39,049 nt of DNA from an uncultured Lachnospiraceae bacterium (GTDB lineage: Bacteria; Bacillota; Clostridia; Lachnospirales; Lachnospiraceae): positions 1 to 39,049 of the forward strand of contig CAMJPD010000006.1 of NCBI GenBank assembly GCA_946407765.1, in the 5' to 3' direction. Shown here piece after piece: positions 8,515 through 17,808 of the stretch. The number at the start of each line of letters is the position of its first letter. Position 1 is the stretch's first letter. A program made the translations under genes and the position numbers. Under the pieces are notes generated by a model. It did not search any database. It was not told where the DNA came from and saw nothing but the letters and a program-made list of their open reading frames with translations.

Positions 8515-8544
8515 ATTATAACATAATTTGTTAATTTATGTTAA
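8515..8544 (-). promoter_or_regulatory. Promoter of the DUF1461 gene, predicted leaderless
   Basis: On the minus strand TTAACA (8544-8539), an 18-bp spacer, then perfect TATAAT (8520-8515). The ATG at 8508 begins only 6 nt after the -10 box, about where transcription would start. TGTTAA occurs twice on the plus strand 10 bp apart (8529 and 8539), one helical turn. Confidence 0.55.
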
Positions 8545-8582
8545 AATGATATGGCAGGTGGTTAAGCTGCAAAGTTTTAGAA

Positions 8583-9452
8583 ATGCAAAATAGTAAAAGT
8601 GTAATAAAAATATTTAATAAAAAATATTCCCTAATCATAATATTGTTTATGCTAAGTATAAATTTTAGCGTCAATGCATCAACAGTAATAGGGAACATTT
8701 CTAGTCCTAACTCTAGTGAGACACCTAAGTATGCAGGAGCTGGCTATATTGGTGGAACTAATTATGTATTTTCATATGACGAAGCAACAGGCGTATATAC
8801 TGCAACAAAGTTATTGAATACAGTTGTTGTTCCAGCAAGAGGATGGGAAAAGATCAATGCAGATGGTTATGACAATTGGTATTATTTTGATGAACAGACA
8901 CTAGCACTTAAAACCTCATGGTTTATTTACAATGGTGAAACATTTTATGCATATGCAGTTAATGATGGGAATATAGGAAAAGTCTACTCTGGTTGGCATG
9001 AAATTGATGGAATGGTTTATTATTTTAATGATACAACTTGTGTTCTGGAGCAGACCTATACTATGGAGCAGGCAAATGCTAAAAAGATAGTAACTCCTGA
9101 ACAGATGGCAAGAGAAAACTTAGAAGCACTCCTAAAATCTAACACAAAAAGTAATAAGACTAACAATAAACAGAACACAGCAAATACAGCAAATAAACCT
9201 AAGGAAGTTAAGGAAACTAAAGAAGTTAAAGAAACTAAAGAAGTTAAAGAAACTAAAGAAGTTAAGGAAACTAAAGAAGTTAAAGAAACTAAGCAGGCCA
9301 AGGAAACTAAGCCATCTAATGAAACTAGGCTTACACAGGAAGGCAAAAAAGACTCTAAGAAGATAGATGGGAAAGAAACTAAAGAAACTAAAAAAAATAT
9401 AGTAAGTTTTATTCGAGAAATTATAGAATGGATATATAACTTATTTAAGTAA
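8583..9452 (+). CDS. Secreted protein with cell-wall-binding-like repeats and KEVKET tract
   Basis: An N-terminal signal peptide (basic start, then SLIIILFMLSINFSVNAS, possible cleavage after VNA near residue 32) is followed by repeats of the choline/glucan-binding type: GWEKINADGYDNWYYFDE, TSWFIYNGETFYAYA and GWHEIDGMVYYFND (about residues 90-155). A low-complexity, highly charged region follows (about 180-265) with five perfect KEVKET units and degenerate copies. The C terminus (IVSFIREIIEWIYNLFK) is a short hydrophobic/amphipathic helix; there is no LPxTG motif. Likely an exported, wall- or membrane-associated protein of unknown role. The upstream AGGTGG is too far from the ATG (more than 20 nt) to be a normal ribosome site. 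trkA follows 23 bp downstream. Confidence 0.75.
   Translation: MQNSKSVIKIFNKKYSLIIILFMLSINFSVNASTVIGNISSPNSSETPKYAGAGYIGGTNYVFSYDEATGVYTATKLLNTVVVPARGWEKINADGYDNWYYFDEQTLALKTSWFIYNGETFYAYAVNDGNIGKVYSGWHEIDGMVYYFNDTTCVLEQTYTMEQANAKKIVTPEQMARENLEALLKSNTKSNKTNNKQNTANTANKPKEVKETKEVKETKEVKETKEVKETKEVKETKQAKETKPSNETRLTQEGKKDSKKIDGKETKETKKNIVSFIREIIEWIYNLFK
9201..9308 (+). repeat. 18-bp in-frame tandem repeat (KEVKET units)
   Basis: Five consecutive 18-bp units each encode KEVKET (9201-9290), followed by a degenerate KQAKET unit (9291-9308) and a weaker KPSNET. Units differ only by synonymous AAG/AAA changes, which points to recent slippage or recombination-driven expansion. Copy number is a multiple of six codons, so changes keep the frame. 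Confidence 0.95.
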
Positions 9453-9475
9453 TAAGTAAGAAATGGGATAGTTAT

Positions 9476-10831
9476 ATGAAAGTAATTGTAGTTGGAGCAG
9501 GAAAAGCAGGTACACAAATAGTTGGATCATTAGTTGCAGAAGGACATGATGTTTGTGTAATAGATACAATAGAAGAAAAAATTAATCACATAGCAAATCT
9601 CTATGATGTTATGTGTATTCTCGGTAGTGGAACAGATATACAAATACAGAAAGAAGCAGGGTGTGAGAGCGCAGAAGTATTTATAGCTGTTACAAAAAAT
9701 GACGAAACTAATTTGCTTTGCTGTATGTGTGCACATCAGGTTGGTGCAAAATATACGATTGCAAGAATCAGAGATCCAATAAATTTCCAACAAGGTGAAT
9801 TCTATAGAAATTCTATGGGTATTGATAGTTGTATTAACCAAGATTTTGAATGTGCAAAGCAAATATCAAGATTATTGGAATTTCCATATGCTGCATCAGT
9901 AGATAGATTTTCTCGCTCGAGAGTAGAATTAGTAGAATATCTTGTTCCAGAAGAAAGTAAGTTCGTTGGAAAGAAATTAATGAACCTAAGAAAAGATACG
10001 AATGCACATGTTCTAGTTGCTGCAACAGAAAGGGAAAATGTGGCTATTATTCCAAGAGGCGACTTTGAAATTGAAGCAGGAGACAAACTTTCTATAATAG
10101 GAGAAATTAATGAGATAAGTAGATTATTTTCTGAGATTGGAACAGAAATTACCACAGTTCGTAAAGTAATAATCATAGGTGGATCAAGAATTTGCATATA
10201 CCTTGCCAAGTTACTTGAAAAGTCGGGTATCAATATTACAATCATAGAAAAGGATATGAAACGTTGTGAAGTTCTCTGCAATGAACTTCCTAATATAAAA
10301 ATTATATGTGCAGATGGTTCGCATTCAATGATATTGCAAGAAGAAGGGATGAAGGAAACAGATGCATTTATAGCTCTTACATCTAATGACGGAACCAATA
10401 TTTCAATTTCATTATATGCAAAAAGCAAAGGTCTAGAAACTGTAATTACAAAAATTACTGGTGATCAGGTAGAAGGAATCACAGGTCAACTTGGACTTAA
10501 GTCAATTCTTGCACCTCATAAATTCGTATCGGACCAAGTTGTTAGATATGTTAGGGCTCTTGCTGGTAGTGAAGGTTCAAATTTTGAAACTATGTATCGT
10601 ATTGCTGATGGAAAAGCAGAGGCCCTAGAATTTATTGCCAATAAAAATTCTAAGTGCTTAGGAATTCAACTCAAGGATTTAAAAGTTAAGCCAAATGTTA
10701 TTATAGGAGCAATTACAAGAGGCGGTCTTCCTATACTTGCTACAGGTGATGTTTCCATAAATGAAGGCGACCATGTAATAGTTGTCACAACTTTACTTAG
10801 AATTAAGGACTTAGATGAGATTATAGAATGA
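9476..10831 (+). CDS. trkA: Trk potassium uptake system, NAD-binding subunit TrkA
   Basis: Peripheral regulatory subunit of the Trk/Ktr K+ channel; nucleotide binding gates TrkH. The 451-residue protein has the typical duplicated layout: a first RCK_N Rossmann domain (VVGAGKAGTQI at 4-14), a TrkA_C domain near residues 150-215, a second Rossmann domain (KVIIIGGSRICIYLAKLLEKSG from about 228) and a second TrkA_C domain at the C terminus. GGGATAG upstream of the ATG is a moderate ribosome site. The stop overlaps the trkH start (ATGA), a classic coupled pair. Confidence 0.95.
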   Translation: MKVIVVGAGKAGTQIVGSLVAEGHDVCVIDTIEEKINHIANLYDVMCILGSGTDIQIQKEAGCESAEVFIAVTKNDETNLLCCMCAHQVGAKYTIARIRDPINFQQGEFYRNSMGIDSCINQDFECAKQISRLLEFPYAASVDRFSRSRVELVEYLVPEESKFVGKKLMNLRKDTNAHVLVAATERENVAIIPRGDFEIEAGDKLSIIGEINEISRLFSEIGTEITTVRKVIIIGGSRICIYLAKLLEKSGINITIIEKDMKRCEVLCNELPNIKIICADGSHSMILQEEGMKETDAFIALTSNDGTNISISLYAKSKGLETVITKITGDQVEGITGQLGLKSILAPHKFVSDQVVRYVRALAGSEGSNFETMYRIADGKAEALEFIANKNSKCLGIQLKDLKVKPNVIIGAITRGGLPILATGDVSINEGDHVIVVTTLLRIKDLDEIIE

Positions 10832-12342
10832 ATATAAGAATTATTCTAAAAACACTAGGTGCTGTTTCAAACTTAGTCGCAGGTTTATTGATATTGCCAC
10901 TTATATGTGCAATTTATTTTGGAGAAAATATATTGCCATATGTTGTTACTATGATTATTGCACTTGCACTAGGTATATCATTAACGAGAATTAAAACCAA
11001 AGTAAATAATTTTTTTGCAAGAGAAGGATTTGTAACTGTAGGATTAGTATGGATATGCATTGCTCTTATTTCAGCAATCCCATTCGTAATATCAAAAGAT
11101 ATCCCAAATTATATTGATGCCGTATTTGAAACTGTATCTGGACTTACAACTACAGGTGCAACATGTGTAACTAATATTGAAGTGCTCTCAAGAGCGGGAC
11201 TATTTTGGAGATCATTTACTCACTGGATAGGAGGTATGGGGGTTCTTGTTTTTATTACAGCAATTCTTCCTAAGGATAGTGATTCTGTAATACATATAAT
11301 GAGAGCAGAAGTCCCAGGACCATCATTATCTAAACTTGTTCCCAAAATAGGAGATACTGCAAGAATTTTATATATGCTTTATATATTTCTTACAGTAACA
11401 GAAGCAACTATATTAAAATTATGTGGAATGAGTGTCTATGATGCCTTACTTCATTCATTTGCAACTGCAGGAACAGGAGGATTTTCTACAAGAAACTTAT
11501 CTATTGCCGCATTCAATTCTCCAACAATAGAATGGGTGATAGGAATATTCATGCTTCTTTTTGCAATGAATTTTAATTTATTCTTCTTTCTCACTATAAG
11601 AAAATTTAAATTAGTATTTAAGAATGAAGAACTAAGATGGTATTTAATTATAGTGCTTGTTGCAACTTTATTAATTGCTATAGGAATTGCACCTAATTCT
11701 CCATTCAGCGGCGAAGTATCTCAATTACCTTATGCAATTAGACGCATGAAGCATATGTTTGTTAATATAGATAAAACTTATGTTGATGCATTAAGAGATG
11801 CGTTCTTCCAAGTATCATCCGTAATATCTACGACAGGATTTGCTACCAAGAACTTCTGCAACTGGCCAATTTATACTCAATATATACTAGTTGTACTTAT
11901 GTTCATAGGAGGATGTGCTGGTGGAACAGGTGGTGGCCCTAAGGTATCAAGAATGGTAATGCTTGTAAAGTCAATATTTTCAGATGTAGAAAGTTTAGTA
12001 AATCCTCACGTAGTTCCTAATGTAAAATTTGATGGCAAATATATTGATAAAGATACTAAGCACTCAGTATATTTGTTTTTTACATTATATTTAATGACTG
12101 TTCTTGTGGGAGCATTTTTAGTTTCTTTCAATGGATTTGATTTAGTAACAACATTTACGGCTTCCCTTACATGCATATCAAATGTAGGACCTGGACTTTC
12201 ACTTGTTGGTCCTTTGGGTAATTATTCAATATTCACAGGTTTTTCTAAGATTGTTTTATCGTTACTTATGCTTTTTGGAAGATTAGAAATATATGCAATG
12301 TTAATATTATTATCACCTAAGACATGGAAATATAATTCTTAA
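10828..12342 (+). CDS. trkH: Trk potassium uptake system, membrane channel TrkH
   Basis: Pore-forming subunit with four repeated M1-P-M2 units. The pore-loop filter segments are visible in order: TTTGATC (about residue 107), ATAGTGGFST (212), STTGFAT (334) and ISNVGPG (451). The 504-residue length is normal. It starts 4 bp inside trkA and shares its transcript. The last 26 bp overlap the convergent rfbG gene and no intrinsic terminator is seen between them. Confidence 0.95.
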   Translation: MNIRIILKTLGAVSNLVAGLLILPLICAIYFGENILPYVVTMIIALALGISLTRIKTKVNNFFAREGFVTVGLVWICIALISAIPFVISKDIPNYIDAVFETVSGLTTTGATCVTNIEVLSRAGLFWRSFTHWIGGMGVLVFITAILPKDSDSVIHIMRAEVPGPSLSKLVPKIGDTARILYMLYIFLTVTEATILKLCGMSVYDALLHSFATAGTGGFSTRNLSIAAFNSPTIEWVIGIFMLLFAMNFNLFFFLTIRKFKLVFKNEELRWYLIIVLVATLLIAIGIAPNSPFSGEVSQLPYAIRRMKHMFVNIDKTYVDALRDAFFQVSSVISTTGFATKNFCNWPIYTQYILVVLMFIGGCAGGTGGGPKVSRMVMLVKSIFSDVESLVNPHVVPNVKFDGKYIDKDTKHSVYLFFTLYLMTVLVGAFLVSFNGFDLVTTFTASLTCISNVGPGLSLVGPLGNYSIFTGFSKIVLSLLMLFGRLEIYAMLILLSPKTWKYNS

Positions 12343-13369
12343 TCTGGTTACTCATAATACTAGATACATCTTCACCATTTTGTTCCCTCTTAAAAAATTC
12401 CACAGTTTCTTTTACAGCAGTTTCAATATCCATTAGAGGTTTCCAGCCAAATGTTTTTTTGATTTTGTCATTGGAAAGTCTAAGGAAGGTAGATTCTTTT
12501 TCTAGGACATTTTGAGGTGAGTTTATTTTATAATTAAAACCTTCTCCATAAAATTTCTTGAATAATTCTACTAGTTCTTTTGTAGTTATACAATCTGAAA
12601 TCTCTGGTGCTACATTATAACAACCTACATATTTTTTATCATCATACTGAGATGCGAGAATAGTAAGATATGCATTTAGAGGATCTAGAACATGTTCGTA
12701 TGGTCTTATTGATTCAGGATTTCTTATCTCAACAACAGACTTATCTAATACAGATCTTATGCAGTCTGGTATTATTCTGTTAGCAGATATATCTCCACCA
12801 CCAATTACATTTCCAGCACGAGCAGTAGAGATTAAACCATCTTCGAAAAATGCGAATTTATATGAGGAAGTTACAAGTTCGCTACATGATTTAGAATTGG
12901 CATATGGGTCCTTGCCATTAAGCCTATCATCTTCATCAAATGCCTTACCAGTTTCATTGTTTTCATATACTTTATCAGTAGTTACATTAAGAAATGAACA
13001 TTTTTTATCTATAGATTTGAGACTTTCTAGTATGTTTACTGTTCCCATGACATTAACTTCGTAAGTATATACTGGTCTCTTGTATGAATCTATTACAAGT
13101 GGCTGGGCTGCCATATGAATAACATAATCAGGTGATGAATTTTTTATACACTTAGTAAGTGCCTCTAAATCTCTAATATCAGCTTCTGTAAAATTTATAT
13201 ATTTATCTAGACTCATCTTTTCAAAAAGAGAGCCATTCTCTGGCTTTAAGGCATAACCATAAACATTACTGCCCATCTCCAATAGGATTTTACAAAGCCA
13301 TGCTCCTTTAAAACCGGATGCACCTGTTATAAAAATATTTTTTGACTTAAAATGATTTACTAAATTCAT
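12317..13369 (-). CDS. rfbG: CDP-glucose 4,6-dehydratase
   Basis: Extended short-chain dehydrogenase that makes CDP-4-dehydro-6-deoxyglucose, the entry step to CDP-linked 3,6-dideoxy or branched sugars. The N-terminal NAD motif is TGASGFKGAW (residues 15-24), followed by MAAQPLV and the catalytic DPYANSK (YxxxK). FKG in the glycine motif, AAQPLV, GNVIGGGD and RPYEHVLDPL are characteristic of RfbG rather than RfbB. It is the last gene of the minus-strand operon, starting directly after the YhaN-like stop with AGAGGT before its ATG. The cytidylyltransferase (rfbF) and later enzymes are not in this window, so the sugar pathway must be completed elsewhere. Confidence 0.9.
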   Translation of the reverse strand: MNLVNHFKSKNIFITGASGFKGAWLCKILLEMGSNVYGYALKPENGSLFEKMSLDKYINFTEADIRDLEALTKCIKNSSPDYVIHMAAQPLVIDSYKRPVYTYEVNVMGTVNILESLKSIDKKCSFLNVTTDKVYENNETGKAFDEDDRLNGKDPYANSKSCSELVTSSYKFAFFEDGLISTARAGNVIGGGDISANRIIPDCIRSVLDKSVVEIRNPESIRPYEHVLDPLNAYLTILASQYDDKKYVGCYNVAPEISDCITTKELVELFKKFYGEGFNYKINSPQNVLEKESTFLRLSNDKIKKTFGWKPLMDIETAVKETVEFFKREQNGEDVSSIMSNQIKNYISMS

Positions 13370-15274
13370 TTAGACCTCTATATATGTAAAAGGAATATTT
13401 AATTCTTCAAGAGTTTGTTTTTCTCTTGACTGACATGTGAATAAAATTATTTGACCTTCATATCTAGAACTAAGGAACTCTAGTGTTTTTAAAAGTCTGC
13501 TGTCATCATAAAGGGTGAATGTTTCATCAAATAGAAGTGGAAGAGTAGAGCCGCTTCTGTCCATAATAAGCTTGGCAGCTCCAAGTCTTAGAGCTAGATA
13601 GATCTGGTCCATAGTTCCTCTTGATACGCTACTTATAGGAACAAGCCTATCTGGTGTATTAAGATATATATTGAGCCTATCATCAACTGAAATAGAATCA
13701 TAAGCACCATTAGTTATCTTCTTAACAAATTCTGAAACATCTTCGTTTAAGTATCTTGCAAGGGAAACTTTGATTTGTGTAGAAACATCTTTGAGAGCTT
13801 CAATAGCAAGGTTAATTGCTTCTATCTCTCTTGTTGCGTCTTCATTAGCTTTTATTGTATTCTTCAAACTTTGTGACTTTTCTTTAAGTGAATTTATTTC
13901 ATTAACATTTTGTTCTAGTTCATCAAGGACAATTTTGGCACTTGCAATTTTGTTCTTAAGTAATGTAGATTCTTCTTGAAGGTCAGCCTTTTCATCTCTT
14001 AGGTCTTCAAGTTTATTATTAGAATCCAAAATTTTATCAATATAACCTATGTACTTGTTGATTTCCTCATTGAACATTTTGTATGTTTTTTTATTTACAT
14101 CAACGGCATTTATATATTCTCTAAAATATTTTTTGAGGATTTTTTCATTACTAGTTTTAGTTCTTGTGATATTCATATCACCACTTATAAATATAATTGA
14201 AAGAACAATCAATATAGATCCAGTAGCGAAAGTGCTGCCAACTATCAAGCTATCACTAAGAGGAATACTTGTAATGAAGCTTACAAGGTCTGGGAAGAGT
14301 CCCCTGACAAATAGTGAGAGCTGAGAATTTGAGAAGAAGGCAAGGAAAGTAAGTCCACTTATAAGAAGAAGTAATATGGCAAGCGTAACAATTATAATCT
14401 TACTATTAAGTGATAGTGACTTTTTAAGAGAATCATTAGATTGAGTGAATTTTGCATAAGCCACATCAGTTTTGGCAAGTATTTTTTCCAAGTCTTGTTT
14501 CTTCTTGATATTTCTATCTGTAAGCATTTTTTTGTGCCAAGCGATGGATCTTTGTGTATCATCAATAGCTGTATTGATTTCAATAACTTTATTATCTATA
14601 ACATCTTGTCTGTCTTGGAGAGAAGCAACATCAACTTTATATTTGTCATCTACGATTATTTGTTCTTTCTTGCTTATTTCAGCAAGAGTAAGGAGTCTTG
14701 CTTGAGTAGCATCTGCAGATATTTTAGATTCAAGCTCAGCTTTTTGGTCTTTGAGCATTTCTATGGCACCAGTCGCATCAAGAGATGGATCTTCGCTTGG
14801 GTCCATAGTTGCTATAAAGTTTTTAAGTTCATGTGCCACGGTATTCTCAGTAACGCTGTGTAACTGACTTACACTTATAGTATTCTTGAATGTAATTATA
14901 TTAAGGCCAAGAAGTAATTCTTTTATGAATTCTTCTGGCATATCTACTTTCATTCCTGTAGCAAGTTCAATTACTTCAAGTTTATTATCTGCATCAAGGA
15001 AGGTTCTTTTTATTCTATATTCTTTATCATTGAACGTTATGTCCATAGAACCAGAAAACTCGGCTCCATTGTCCCATGGTTTAAGAGTTGCATAATTCTT
15101 ATCGTCTTTGAATTTAGATTGTTCTATTCCGAATAATATGCTTTTGATAAATATATGTATTGTAGATTTGCCTGCTTCGTTTTCACCGTATATCAAATTA
15201 ATTCCATCTGTGAACTCAAATGTCTTCTGATGAAATTTTGAAAAGCTATCAATATTTAGTCTGTTTATCTTCAT
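13370..15274 (-). CDS. YhaN-like SMC/Rad50-type ATPase with internal membrane hairpin
   Basis: The Walker A motif YGENEAGKST (29-38) follows an N-terminal strand pattern (MKINRLNIDSFSKF) typical of RecF/SbcC-family ATPases. The signature-like SRGTMDQIYLALRLG (551-565) and Walker B LPLLFDETF (578-586) are near the C terminus. Between them are coiled-coil stretches (about 175-290 and 370-500) interrupted by two hydrophobic helices (about 292-314 and 341-364), so the coiled coil is probably anchored in the membrane, as known for YhaN. At 634 residues it is shorter than SbcC or B. subtilis YhaN. It starts 1 bp after the YhaO-like gene and presumably forms a complex with it in DNA-end or stress-related processing. 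Specific function is inferred only. Confidence 0.85.
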   Translation of the reverse strand: MKINRLNIDSFSKFHQKTFEFTDGINLIYGENEAGKSTIHIFIKSILFGIEQSKFKDDKNYATLKPWDNGAEFSGSMDITFNDKEYRIKRTFLDADNKLEVIELATGMKVDMPEEFIKELLLGLNIITFKNTISVSQLHSVTENTVAHELKNFIATMDPSEDPSLDATGAIEMLKDQKAELESKISADATQARLLTLAEISKKEQIIVDDKYKVDVASLQDRQDVIDNKVIEINTAIDDTQRSIAWHKKMLTDRNIKKKQDLEKILAKTDVAYAKFTQSNDSLKKSLSLNSKIIIVTLAILLLLISGLTFLAFFSNSQLSLFVRGLFPDLVSFITSIPLSDSLIVGSTFATGSILIVLSIIFISGDMNITRTKTSNEKILKKYFREYINAVDVNKKTYKMFNEEINKYIGYIDKILDSNNKLEDLRDEKADLQEESTLLKNKIASAKIVLDELEQNVNEINSLKEKSQSLKNTIKANEDATREIEAINLAIEALKDVSTQIKVSLARYLNEDVSEFVKKITNGAYDSISVDDRLNIYLNTPDRLVPISSVSRGTMDQIYLALRLGAAKLIMDRSGSTLPLLFDETFTLYDDSRLLKTLEFLSSRYEGQIILFTCQSREKQTLEELNIPFTYIEV

Positions 15275-15275
15275 A

Positions 15276-16361
15276 TTACTCGTTTGTGTAATCGGTTTTT
15301 GTTTTTAGTAAAGCATTGATTCCGTAGAAGAGTGCCTTTTTTTCTGTGTATGATAATTCATTCTTCTTTCCGTTGAGGAAATATCTTATATATGAGCCTA
15401 TTACATCTGAAGAGTGCTCTCTAAATAGTTGTGCAAAATCATATCCAGGATCAGAATTATCTTCTATTAGAAGAATCCTATATGAATTTTGAAGCGAGCT
15501 TAAGTTGAATTTGGCAGCAGGATTATAAGTTCCTAGAATCTTTAATTTATATATATTTTGTGTGCCACGTTTTACAATTTCATTTCTTATTGTTTCAACT
15601 AACTCATCATTTTTAGTAGTCTTGGAAACATTGATTTCGAGCGATACATATGACACATTGGACATAACATCAAATCTAGTATTTAGGAGTTTTCCGCTTA
15701 CAGAATCTATTTCTCCAGTAATTATTCCGTGTGCACCAGTATCATGCAGGTCTAGAGGCTCAAGGCGACCAGCAAAATATGCCTTGTCGTCAATTAGAGT
15801 CATATATCTATTGGTAGAACCAAGTGCACAGTAAGAGAATCTTGATTGTTTCAATTTTTCTATATCTATAGGAACATGATGTTGAGTTCCTGCATATGCA
15901 AGAAGAATATTAATTTTTTGAGGATTGTATATTTCTATAGAATCTATCATAGGTATATCAATTTCCTTAGACCAGTAAGAAAAAGAATATATATCAACAT
16001 TTAATTCAGATATAGGTATGCATGTTGGCTTGTCATTAAGAACATAGTGCACATTACTTGCCCATCTAAAAGATGTAACAGGAGAGGTTTTTCTAATTCT
16101 ATCATTAGAACCAGCACATACTATTACATGAGTATTGGGAATTGTTTTGAATAAGTCATTTACGCTAGCAAGATCTGCAATTAATGGTTGATCATGAAAT
16201 AGATCACCAGAAATAAGTAAGAGTTCTGCTTCTTCAGCCCTTACTTTCTTAATTACATCTTCAAATGTGTCTTTGATGTTAAGTGATCTTTCCTTAGACC
16301 AAGGTTTTCCTATATCAGGAATAGCTCCAAGGTGTACATCACTTACATGAACAAATTTCAT
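15276..16361 (-). CDS. YhaO/SbcD-like metallophosphoesterase, metal motifs degraded
   Basis: Calcineurin-like phosphoesterase fold: motif I DVHLG (8-12) and motif II GDLFHD (about 51-56) are intact. Motif III, normally GNHD, reads GSND (84-87), and the GHxH motif, normally ALGHIHK, reads ALGSTNR (residues 179-185). The later GRLEPLDLHDTGAHG resembles the PGSxEPLDFxExxxxG block of the SbcD/YhaO family. The loss of several metal-binding or catalytic residues suggests altered or absent nuclease activity. The 361-residue length and the position next to the YhaN-like ATPase fit a YhaO partner. An AAGGAAC ribosome site precedes the ATG. It lies 15 bp after asnS. Confidence 0.85.
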   Translation of the reverse strand: MKFVHVSDVHLGAIPDIGKPWSKERSLNIKDTFEDVIKKVRAEEAELLLISGDLFHDQPLIADLASVNDLFKTIPNTHVIVCAGSNDRIRKTSPVTSFRWASNVHYVLNDKPTCIPISELNVDIYSFSYWSKEIDIPMIDSIEIYNPQKINILLAYAGTQHHVPIDIEKLKQSRFSYCALGSTNRYMTLIDDKAYFAGRLEPLDLHDTGAHGIITGEIDSVSGKLLNTRFDVMSNVSYVSLEINVSKTTKNDELVETIRNEIVKRGTQNIYKLKILGTYNPAAKFNLSSLQNSYRILLIEDNSDPGYDFAQLFREHSSDVIGSYIRYFLNGKKNELSYTEKKALFYGINALLKTKTDYTNE

Positions 16362-16376
16362 ACAAGTTCCTTATTA

Positions 16377-17729
16377 TTATAAATCACAATTGCCAACAGT
16401 TCTTGGATATGGAATAGAATCTCTTATGTTTTGTATGCCAGTAAGATACATTACGCATCTTTCAAATCCAAGACCGAAACCTGAGTGAGTTGTTGAGCCA
16501 TATTTTCTTAAATCAAGATAGAATTGATAATCTTCCTTCTTAAGTCCCATCTCAGTCATTCTCTCAAGTAGCTTATCATGGTCATCCTCTCTTTGAGAAC
16601 CACCGATTATTTCTCCAATTCCTGGAACAAGACAGTCGCATGCTGCAACAGTTTTTCCGTCATCATTTAATTTCATATAGAAAGCTTTTATGTCCTTAGG
16701 ATAGTTATAAACGAAAATTGGTTTTTTAAATATTTGTTCTGTAAGATATCTTTCATGTTCAGTCTGAAGATCAACTCCCCAAGATACTTTATATTCAAAC
16801 TTATCATTTTCTTTCTCAAGAAGCTCTATTGCTTCCGTATATGAAACTCTACCAAAAGAAGAAGATGCAACATGTTGTAATCTATCAATCAATCCCTTAT
16901 CTACCCATTGGTTTAAAAATTCTAATTCAACCTTCGCATGGTCCATTACATAATTTATAACATATTTAAGCATGTCTTCTGCAATATCCATGTCATCTTT
17001 TAAATCTGCAAATGCCATCTCTGGTTCTATCATCCAGAACTCTGCGGCATGTCTTGCTGTGTTAGAATTTTCTGCTCTAAAAGTAGGTCCGAAAGTGTAA
17101 ACATTTCTAAAACTTTGGGCAAATGCTTCAACATTCAATTGTCCTGAAACAGTTAGAGAAACTGGCTTACCAAAAAAATCATCAGATAATTTTTCGTCAA
17201 CAACTCTAAACATCTCACCAGCGCCTTCGCAGTCGCTTGAAGTTATGATAGGTGTATGAACATATACAAAACCTCTTTCATTGAAGAAAGAGTGTATGGC
17301 AAATGCAGTTAGAGAACGTATTCTAAATACGGCCTGGAAAATATTTGCCCTAGGTCTTAGGTGTAATATGGTTCTTAGGAATTCCATATTATGCTTTTTA
17401 GGTTGAAGAGGATAATCTGGATCAGATGTTCCTTCTATAATAATGTTATTTGCTTTTATCTCAAATTCTTGCTGAGCATTAGGAGTGTGAACCAAAACTC
17501 CCTTAACAATCATACTTGCTCCTACGCCAAGTTTTGCTATGTCCTTAAAATTGGCAAGACTATCGTCATAAACTACTTGTATAGGAGTGAAATATGTTCC
17601 ATCTGTTAGCATTGCAAACCCAAAAGTTTTTGAATCACGATTGGTTTTGATCCACCCACCAACAGTTATTTCTTTATCATAATATTGCTCTTTATTAGAA
17701 AAAATCTCTTTAAAAGTTAATAAATCCAT
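16377..17729 (-). CDS. asnS: Asparaginyl-tRNA synthetase
   Basis: Class IIb synthetase charging tRNA-Asn. The N-terminal OB-fold anticodon domain ([22 protein letters not shown]) is followed by the class II core with [20 protein letters not shown], motif 2 [21 protein letters not shown] and motif 3 [15 protein letters not shown], ending in [12 protein letters not shown]. The 450 residues are normal. AGAGGTATGT before the ATG provides the ribosome site, and a TTGAAA-17-TATAAT promoter lies at 17772-17800. It heads the minus-strand operon asnS, YhaO-like, YhaN-like, rfbG. asnA, which makes free asparagine, is 13 kb away on the other strand. Confidence 0.96.
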   Translation of the reverse strand: MDLLTFKEIFSNKEQYYDKEITVGGWIKTNRDSKTFGFAMLTDGTYFTPIQVVYDDSLANFKDIAKLGVGASMIVKGVLVHTPNAQQEFEIKANNIIIEGTSDPDYPLQPKKHNMEFLRTILHLRPRANIFQAVFRIRSLTAFAIHSFFNERGFVYVHTPIITSSDCEGAGEMFRVVDEKLSDDFFGKPVSLTVSGQLNVEAFAQSFRNVYTFGPTFRAENSNTARHAAEFWMIEPEMAFADLKDDMDIAEDMLKYVINYVMDHAKVELEFLNQWVDKGLIDRLQHVASSSFGRVSYTEAIELLEKENDKFEYKVSWGVDLQTEHERYLTEQIFKKPIFVYNYPKDIKAFYMKLNDDGKTVAACDCLVPGIGEIIGGSQREDDHDKLLERMTEMGLKKEDYQFYLDLRKYGSTTHSGFGLGFERCVMYLTGIQNIRDSIPYPRTVGNCDL

Positions 17730-17771
17730 ACATACCTCTTATTAGATTTGGTGTTAATTCAGTCGTTTTTA

Positions 17772-17800
17772 ATTATATTATATATAATATGCCTTTTCAA
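17772..17800 (-). promoter_or_regulatory. Promoter of the asnS operon
   Basis: On the minus strand TTGAAA (17800-17795), 17-bp spacer, perfect TATAAT (17777-17772). The predicted transcript starts near 17765 and gives a leader of about 35 nt that includes the asnS ribosome site. Confidence 0.7.
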
Positions 17801-17808
17801 GTAATGAG

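Noticed and set aside
9201..9308. Short regular repeats considered as a CRISPR array
   Set aside because: The units are directly contiguous 18-bp tandem copies without spacers and encode an in-frame peptide repeat.
9056..9517. Open frame of 153 codons on the minus strand rich in LVSLTS repeats
   Set aside because: It is the antisense reading of the KEVKET repeat; the repeat itself keeps the opposite frame open. No ribosome site or family resemblance.
9802..10428. Open frame of 208 codons on the minus strand inside trkA
   Set aside because: trkA is a clear full-length gene with conserved motifs throughout this interval; the antisense frame has no recognisable domain or ribosome site.
14441..14863. 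Open frame of 140 codons on the plus strand within the YhaN-like gene
   Set aside because: Antisense to the coiled-coil coding region; composition is typical of complement reading of Lys/Glu-rich sequence.
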